Source: Actinomycetes bacterium (GTDB taxonomy: Bacteria > Actinomycetota > Acidimicrobiia > Acidimicrobiales > Acidimicrobiaceae). From it: DNA of 9,421 bases. Numbering within the stretch: the first letter of the stretch is position 1; each line of letters begins with the position of its first letter. The DNA lies in NCBI GenBank assembly GCA_021785315.1, contig JAJYFX010000043.1, forward strand, positions 1-9,421, given 5' to 3'. A program made the position numbers and the translations under genes. Below the pieces are notes generated by a model. The model was not told the origin of the DNA, searched no databases, and saw nothing but the letters and a program-made list of their open reading frames with translations. Shown here piece after piece: positions 6,633 to 9,421 of this stretch.

Positions 6633-7055
6633 TCGGGCGCCGCTATAGAACTACCCAACCCCCGCCCGCTCAAAGCCACGATGTCTGAGCGGCGCAGAGC
6701 AGCAAGACAGATGTCACGGCGCATTCCCGGCTCAAAAGGCCATGGGCGAGCGAAAGCCAAGCTCGCAAAGATGGACCGAAGAGCTGTGAACTCGCGCCAG
6801 GAGACATGGCACCAGCTGACGACCTGGCTGTGCGCCACATATAGCGAGGTCGTAATAGAGGACCTAGACATCTCAGCGATGAAATGCTCCATGGGCAGAC
6901 GGGCCTTCCGTCGCTCTGTCTCAGATGCGGCCCTTGGCATGTTCCGGCCAGTGCTCAGATACAAGATGGCTAGAGCCGGAACGACAATGATGGTCGCTGA
7001 CAGGTGGTACCCGTCCAGCCAGATACATCATGGCTGCGGGTGCAGGCTCATCGCT

Positions 7056-7142
7056 CCGACCAAGATGACGGGCTATGGCCAGGACTGACCATCCCCGTTC
7101 TTTCAATGCGTGTGCTTCCACGTCTTCTCCTCTTGACAACAT
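7056..7142 (-). pseudogene. istA: istA 5' fragment (IS21 transposase N-terminus)
   Basis: ATG 7142 opens a reading MLSRGEDVEAHALKERGWSVLAIARHLGRS, which is the N-terminal helix-turn-helix start typical of actinobacterial IS21 IstA proteins. The frame then passes into the antisense of tnpB and loses all similarity, so about 28 codons remain out of several hundred. A perfect inverted repeat TTGTGA/TCACAA (7162-7167, 7176-7181) lies in its leader. Confidence 0.65.
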
Positions 7143-7303
7143 GGAGATGGTCTCCTTCGTGTTGTGACTTTGACATCACAATCATTGAATGAGCCCACCC
7201 ACGCTCTATGTGGTGGATTTCTCTTCCAATCCACGCCAAAGGGAGGTTTACAGGGTAGGGAATTTCAGTGATCGTAAGTAGGGAATTTCAAAGATCCGTA
7301 GCA
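7068..7303 (-). mobile_element. IS21-family terminal fragment nested in tnpB
   Basis: About 236 bp with no place in tnpB. On the minus strand it has the layout of an IS21 left end: two near-terminal repeats, a leader of about 110 bases, and the start of istA at 7142. The right boundary (about 7303) is set by where tnpB resumes; the left boundary is uncertain by some 15 bases because the istA-like reading (HLGRS) runs on to about 7053. The rest of istA and all of istB are absent, so most of the IS21 copy was lost by deletion, or only this end was captured. Confidence 0.65.
7255..7300. repeat. two near-terminal direct repeats of the IS21 end
   Basis: GTAGGGAATTTCA occurs at 7255-7267 and 7278-7290, and both copies are followed after two bases by GATC and a GTA (7270-7276 and 7293-7300). 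The 23-base spacing and location at the element's end match the multiple transposase-binding repeats known at IS21-family termini. Confidence 0.7.
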
Positions 7304-7429
7304 ATGGCAAAGACACTCTTTTGCGCCATAACCGGCTGTGTGGTCGACCGTGACGTAAATGCTGCACTGAATCTCCGTGACTGGTCGGAGTCAAATGCCG
7401 GTCCTGGACCAGTTGGGTCCAGCGCCCCA

Positions 7430-7613
7430 GTGGACACTCGGGCCGCCGATATCGGCCGTACAGACCCTGGCTTAGACGGCGGGTTGACCCGCTGCCGGAG
7501 GAGCGACCGTAAGATCCGTCCGCAAGGGAAGGCCAGTCGCGGTGAGGCGAGAAGCAAAACCCCGCAAGGGGAAGCTGTATGAGCGTGTCACTAGAACACA
7601 CTCAACGGCAACG
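7430..7613 (+). ncRNA. candidate omega-RNA scaffold at the IS607 right end
   Basis: In IS607 and IS200/605 elements the guide RNA for TnpB comes from the 3' end of tnpB and the right end, with the flanking DNA serving as guide. This stretch folds well by eye: GCGGGT/ACCCGC about a TG loop (about 7479-7492) and CCCC-GCAA-GGGG (7560-7571), a perfect stem capped with a GNRA tetraloop, plus a related CC-GCAA-GG near 7519-7527. It is C/G-rich beyond coding need, where the tnpB tail is low in complexity. With tnpB broken here it could only work with a TnpB made elsewhere. Boundaries are approximate and transcription is unproven. Confidence 0.45.
7589..7595 (-). repeat. IS607 right subterminal repeat CACTAGA
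   Basis: Inverted copy of TCTAGTG at 5707-5713, 18 bases inside the right end of the element. It is flanked by a small dyad (GTGT ... ACAC). Confidence 0.4.
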
Positions 7614-8050
7614 GTAACCATTTCGCTGCGCAGCACCTACAAGGCGGCCGTCATTTCCAAAAACCCAGCCATGGTAGGGACATCGGAAGTCATTGGCATG
7701 CCCCCGGTCTTCACTGCAGATCACCGATCCTCGATGGGCGCAGCGATTAAAGAGCACGTGAATCTGACAGTCTTCATCTCTGCTGACGATTAGCGGTTGA
7801 GTTCCGATACTTGTGGCGAGACAACTACCTGGCTTTGGGATCATGGTTTCGCATCCCACGAAGACCCAACTATGACCGAATATTCTGCTATCGAGTTCAA
7901 TGTCAAAAAGTCTTTGATCCGTAGCATGTAGACGGCGCTATTTAGACGAAATCTGGATTCTCCGTCTTTCACTAGGTTGGAGATTGGGGAATCATCGGCG
8001 TCTTTGTCAAAAGCTGGTGCCAGTTCGCCGGTAGTTCGATTCGGTGACAA
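7614..8050 (-). pseudogene. Rieske dioxygenase alpha subunit, 5' part, one frameshift
   Basis: N-terminal third of the alpha subunit, cut off by IS607. TTG 8050 is the likely start, with AAGGAG 9 bases upstream (8060-8065 on the complement). The first 41 codons end LVKDGESRFRLNSAVY; at about 7928 the reading must slip back one base to go on as HATDQRLFDIELDSRIFGHSW, then VFVGCETMIPKPGS. The Rieske [2Fe-2S] motif follows: CAHRG (Cys codon 7740-7742) and, 17 residues after its His, CPYHGW (Cys codon 7680-7682), giving C-x-H-x17-C-x2-H. After NGY the frame enters the element and stops within 4 codons. One added base near 7928 restores it. The spliced-out full gene would encode 447 residues, normal for the family. 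Confidence 0.88.
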
Positions 8051-8176
8051 TTGCCGGTGCTCCTTTGCGAAATTGGGAGTTTTGCAGACTTTTGCGGCCT
8101 AAACGTCAGGGATAATACGGTTTGAAATGGCAGTTTAATTGCATATTCGTATCATTAAATTATACGTTAGTTTCAT
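8051..8176 (-). promoter_or_regulatory. leader/promoter region of the dioxygenase operon
   Basis: AT-rich DNA ahead of the alpha gene. On the minus strand TATAAT occurs exactly (8164-8159) and TATTAT at 8117-8112, the latter with a weak TTAAAC 15 bases upstream (8138-8133). Neither has a good -35, so the promoter is not fixed. Confidence 0.3.
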
Positions 8177-8341
8177 TTAGCGGTTAGCGGCATTTGGGGG
8201 TGCTCGGGTGCAGGCTGAAGCTAATTGGTGTTTAAGTTGTACAAGCTGTCTCTGGAAATCTTGAACTTGTACCTCGAGCTCAAAAAGCCTGCGAACACCG
8301 GTTAGGGTCAGTCCCGCGGATACCGATTCAATCAATGACAG
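8177..8341 (-). pseudogene. MerR/HspR-type regulator C-terminal remnant
   Basis: Open for 54 codons between a TAG (8342-8344) and the TAA at 8177-8179. The reading LSLIESVSAGLTLTGVRRLFELE matches the second half of a MerR/HspR-type DNA-binding domain, where relatives have an 'EGxxLAGVRRxLELE' helix, and it goes on as a coiled-coil-like QVQDFQRQLVQLKHQL with a Pro/Ala-rich tail. Before the TAG only a few residues (ISD, like the 'YSDxD' of the family) fit, and the N-terminal helix-turn-helix is gone, the frame running into the end of the lipoprotein gene. A truncated regulator is the best reading. It could once have controlled the dioxygenase operon, whose start lies just downstream on the same strand. 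Confidence 0.6.
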
Positions 8342-8358
8342 CTAGTCCGATATGGCGA

Positions 8359-9060
8359 TCATGAACCTGAGGTCGTAATCGTGACCGCTGCCAAGGATCG
8401 GTCGGGGATGAAGTAATCTTGCAGCAACGCGGTGGCGGAGGTGGATAGCTGGAGCGTGATTCCATAGACAACGGTGTGAGCTCCCTGTGACGAAATCGCT
8501 GGTGCACCGTTGATGATGAAAATCGGAGTATTCTGCAGATCGTTGGCTGTGGCAGTGATTTCGTGCCTGCTTAAATTGATCGAGATCTTGGTTATCGTGA
8601 GTGTGGGTTTTCCTGTCTCAGAAAGTGTGATACCACCTGAAGTGTTGATTGATCCAGTGGTCGAAGATGTCGACTTGTAGTATTGGAAGTCGCCACCCGT
8701 TATCGGCAGAGACAATGTTCTTTCTCCATTCGAACTGCCAAGTGATGCCGGAGGTATTGCTGACACCTTGATTTTCTGACTTGTCCACATTGATCCCAGG
8801 ATGGTGGAAAATGATATTTGAGCATCGACACCGTTCAGTCGGCTCTGTGCCAGCGAGGGGATTTGGCTGCCTTTCCCATTCTTAGTTGTCGTACCTGTGC
8901 TGCCAGTTTTTCCGCCGGCGCTAGTGCTGGCCGCGCCTGCTGTCGAAGATGCAGATGTGCTGACGGTTGACGCGGAGGAACACGAAGATGCGACCAGCGT
9001 CAACAGTATTCCCAGTGAAAATGTGGCAGCCCTATGGGCATGAAGCCATGCTCGATCCAT
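8359..9060 (-). CDS. secreted lipoprotein, function unknown, possible HtaA-like domain
   Basis: A 233-residue exported protein. ATG 9060 has GAGAGG-type ribosome pairing (9069-9076 on the complement) 8 bases upstream. The N-terminus has basic residues (DRAWLHAHR), a hydrophobic core (FSLGILLTLVA) and a lipobox-like ASSC with Cys 27, so lipid anchoring after cleavage is likely. Residues 28-65 are almost wholly Ser, Thr, Ala, Gly, a flexible linker. The rest is beta-rich and has the repeating pattern LSLPITGGDFQ, TGSINTSGGITLSETGK, LTITKISINLSRHEITATAN, which resembles the HtaA-like 'PITGG...GTI.HSGGL' domains of actinobacterial surface proteins; this likeness is by eye and no heme-binding residue can be named. 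No close operon partner: the MerR remnant follows and a thiamine-leader region diverges. Possibly a surface or adhesion factor. Confidence 0.75.
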   Translation of the reverse strand: MDRAWLHAHRAATFSLGILLTLVASSCSSASTVSTSASSTAGAASTSAGGKTGSTGTTTKNGKGSQIPSLAQSRLNGVDAQISFSTILGSMWTSQKIKVSAIPPASLGSSNGERTLSLPITGGDFQYYKSTSSTTGSINTSGGITLSETGKPTLTITKISINLSRHEITATANDLQNTPIFIINGAPAISSQGAHTVVYGITLQLSTSATALLQDYFIPDRSLAAVTITTSGS

Positions 9061-9106
9061 TCAGATGCCTCTCTCTTGCTTTAGGTGTTGAAGGAAAATG
9101 GGATTA

Positions 9107-9128
9107 CCTATAAGAGGTTGATTATAGG
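9107..9128. promoter_or_regulatory. inverted repeat over the lipoprotein promoter, candidate operator
   Basis: CCTATAA (9107-9113) and TTATAGG (9122-9128) form a perfect 7-bp inverted repeat with an 8-base centre. The right arm contains most of the candidate -10 hexamer of the lipoprotein gene (9126-9121), so a protein bound here would exclude polymerase. Confidence 0.45.
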
Positions 9129-9148
9129 CGTTTTCGTTAAATTGAAAA
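9121..9148 (-). promoter_or_regulatory. candidate promoter of the lipoprotein gene
   Basis: On the minus strand: -35 TTTTCA (9148-9143), 16-base spacer, -10 TATAAT (9126-9121), a perfect -10. Transcription would begin near 9114, about 55 bases ahead of the start codon. Confidence 0.45.
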
Positions 9149-9346
9149 TTTGCTCTAGGTGAGAGAGCTCTTAGTCTATCCTTTTGGGGATTTTCGTATT
9201 CAAAAAGTTTTTATGGCTTAGCGACTCGGTTGATAAGTCAAGTCCGGCTCGGAAGCAGTGTCTATGACGTTTGCCAGACCTGTCCGATTTGTAGCGACTG
9301 TGGTGGAATCTTTACCGCTTTCGGTGGTAGGGTCAATAAGAAAATG

Positions 9347-9421
9347 CGGACATCGGGAGCTTTAGTAACGGCTGAGAGGATGCCAATGGCATCGACCGAG
9401 TTGACCTGATCCGGGTAATGC
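9347..9421 (+). promoter_or_regulatory. TPP riboswitch (THI element), 5' part, cut by window end
   Basis: The thiamine pyrophosphate-sensing leader is recognised from its conserved blocks in order: CGGGAGC (9354-9360), CTGAGA (9372-9377), a P3 hairpin GATGCC-AAT-GGCATC (9379-9393), and the TPP-binding block ACCTGATCCGGGTAATGC (9404-9421), which ends exactly at the window edge. The closing strand of P1 and the expression platform lie outside. Such leaders shut down thiamine synthesis or uptake genes when TPP is plentiful; thiC is the commonest target, but the gene cannot be seen. The 200 bases to the left (9149-9346), between this and the divergent lipoprotein gene, hold no gene or clear motif; the promoter for the leader should be there. 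Confidence 0.92.

Larger units (their letters stand above)
6633..7582 (+). pseudogene. tnpB: tnpB remnant, interrupted by IS21 fragment
   Basis: Remnant of the RNA-guided nuclease TnpB (the ancestor type of Cas12) that accompanies IS607. The first piece opens after a TGA at 6630-6632 and reads ELPNPRPLKATMSE, PGSKGHGRAKAKLAKMDRRA, then VVIEDLDISAMK with the RuvC-II glutamate, RPVLRYKMARAG-like segment, and ADRWYPSSQIHHGCG, up to APTKM at 7067. The second piece resumes at 7307 as AKTLFCAITGC then VVDRDVNAALNLRDW, the RuvC-III aspartate motif and zinc-finger end, and runs through a low-complexity tail to the stop at 7582. Joining 7067 to 7307 keeps the frame and gives the spacing of intact relatives (CRL, nine residues, K). 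The first RuvC aspartate and the RNA-binding half are missing, so it cannot encode a working nuclease. Confidence 0.85.
5680..7613 (+). mobile_element. IS607-family insertion sequence inside the dioxygenase alpha gene
   Basis: The boundaries come from rebuilding the host gene: joining base 5679 to base 7614 restores alpha codon phase (TAC CCT AAT on the minus strand) and a continuous family sequence, so the element is 1934 bp, with a one-base ambiguity because a G is present at both ends (5679-7612 is equivalent). Insertion next to or between G residues without a clear target duplication is what is known for IS607 elements. It carries an intact serine recombinase gene (tnpA) and a broken tnpB in the usual order, both antisense to the dioxygenase gene. 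A 7-bp inverted repeat (5707-5713, 7589-7595) lies near the two ends. The element itself has been invaded by an IS21 fragment. Confidence 0.85.

Noticed and set aside
6293..6688. 131-residue open frame inside IS607
   Set aside because: It overlaps the tnpA end and the tnpB start in other frames, has no family motif and no convincing ribosome site; probably a chance frame across a deletion scar.
7255..7300. CRISPR-like repeat pair
   Set aside because: Only two 13-bp copies 10 bases apart, located at an IS21 end; these are transposase-binding repeats.
7602..7859. A stand-alone Rieske ferredoxin-like gene on the minus strand
   Set aside because: It is the middle of the alpha-subunit gene: upstream codons continue as HATDQRLFDIEL and the rest of the enzyme lies beyond the IS607 element. 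Its first codon has no ribosome site.

Overview
The window looks like chromosomal DNA of an actinobacterium with moderate GC. The grounds are the gene families (DUF2249, a MIP18-type assembly factor, a YeaO-type DUF488 protein, HspR/MerR-like and actinobacterial-style IS607 and IS21 remnants), the use of GTG and TTG starts, and Gram-positive-like lipoprotein and promoter features. A mid-GC acidophilic member of Acidimicrobiia would fit, but that is a guess from style and no species marker is present.

Region 1 (1-2872) is an intact small-gene cluster. A DUF2249 protein cut by the window edge converges, through a bidirectional terminator (335-369), on a 441-residue polytopic membrane protein rich in membrane-embedded histidines, which recalls the heme-copper oxidase subunit I / NnrS world. 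Diverging from it is a three-gene operon: a 71-residue DUF2249 protein started by GTG 1888, a MIP18/DUF59 metal-sulfur cluster assembly factor, and a DUF488 protein. The 138-base divergent spacer carries two facing promoter candidates, three spaced CTAATT repeats and a perfect 6-bp inverted repeat. A redox, NO or respiratory maintenance role is inferred from the families.

Region 2 (3155-8050, minus strand) is a decayed aromatic-compound operon: Rieske dioxygenase alpha subunit, beta subunit (4-base GTGA overlap), then a 4,5-dihydroxyphthalate decarboxylase-like gene that is still open. The alpha gene is split by a 1934-bp IS607-family element (about 5680-7613). Removing the element on paper restores the codon phase exactly and, with one frameshift near 7928 and one in-frame TAA at 5569-5571 corrected, gives a 447-residue alpha subunit with both the Rieske cluster and the iron-site histidines. 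The beta gene has one missing base in a G5 run (4618-4622), and its correction gives 171 residues. 

Region 3 is the IS607 element itself: an intact serine-recombinase TnpA (5742-6353), a broken tnpB lacking its N-terminal half, and, inside that tnpB, about 240 bp of an IS21-family end with the istA start codon pointing the other way. The order of events is therefore dioxygenase operon, then IS607, then IS21, then loss of most of IS21.

Region 4 (8051-9421): a remnant of an HspR/MerR-type regulator (8177-8341, minus), a secreted lipoprotein gene (8359-9060, minus) whose likely promoter is overlaid by a perfect 7-bp inverted repeat, and, at the right edge on the plus strand, the 5' part of a TPP riboswitch, so a thiamine biosynthesis or transport gene should begin just beyond the window.
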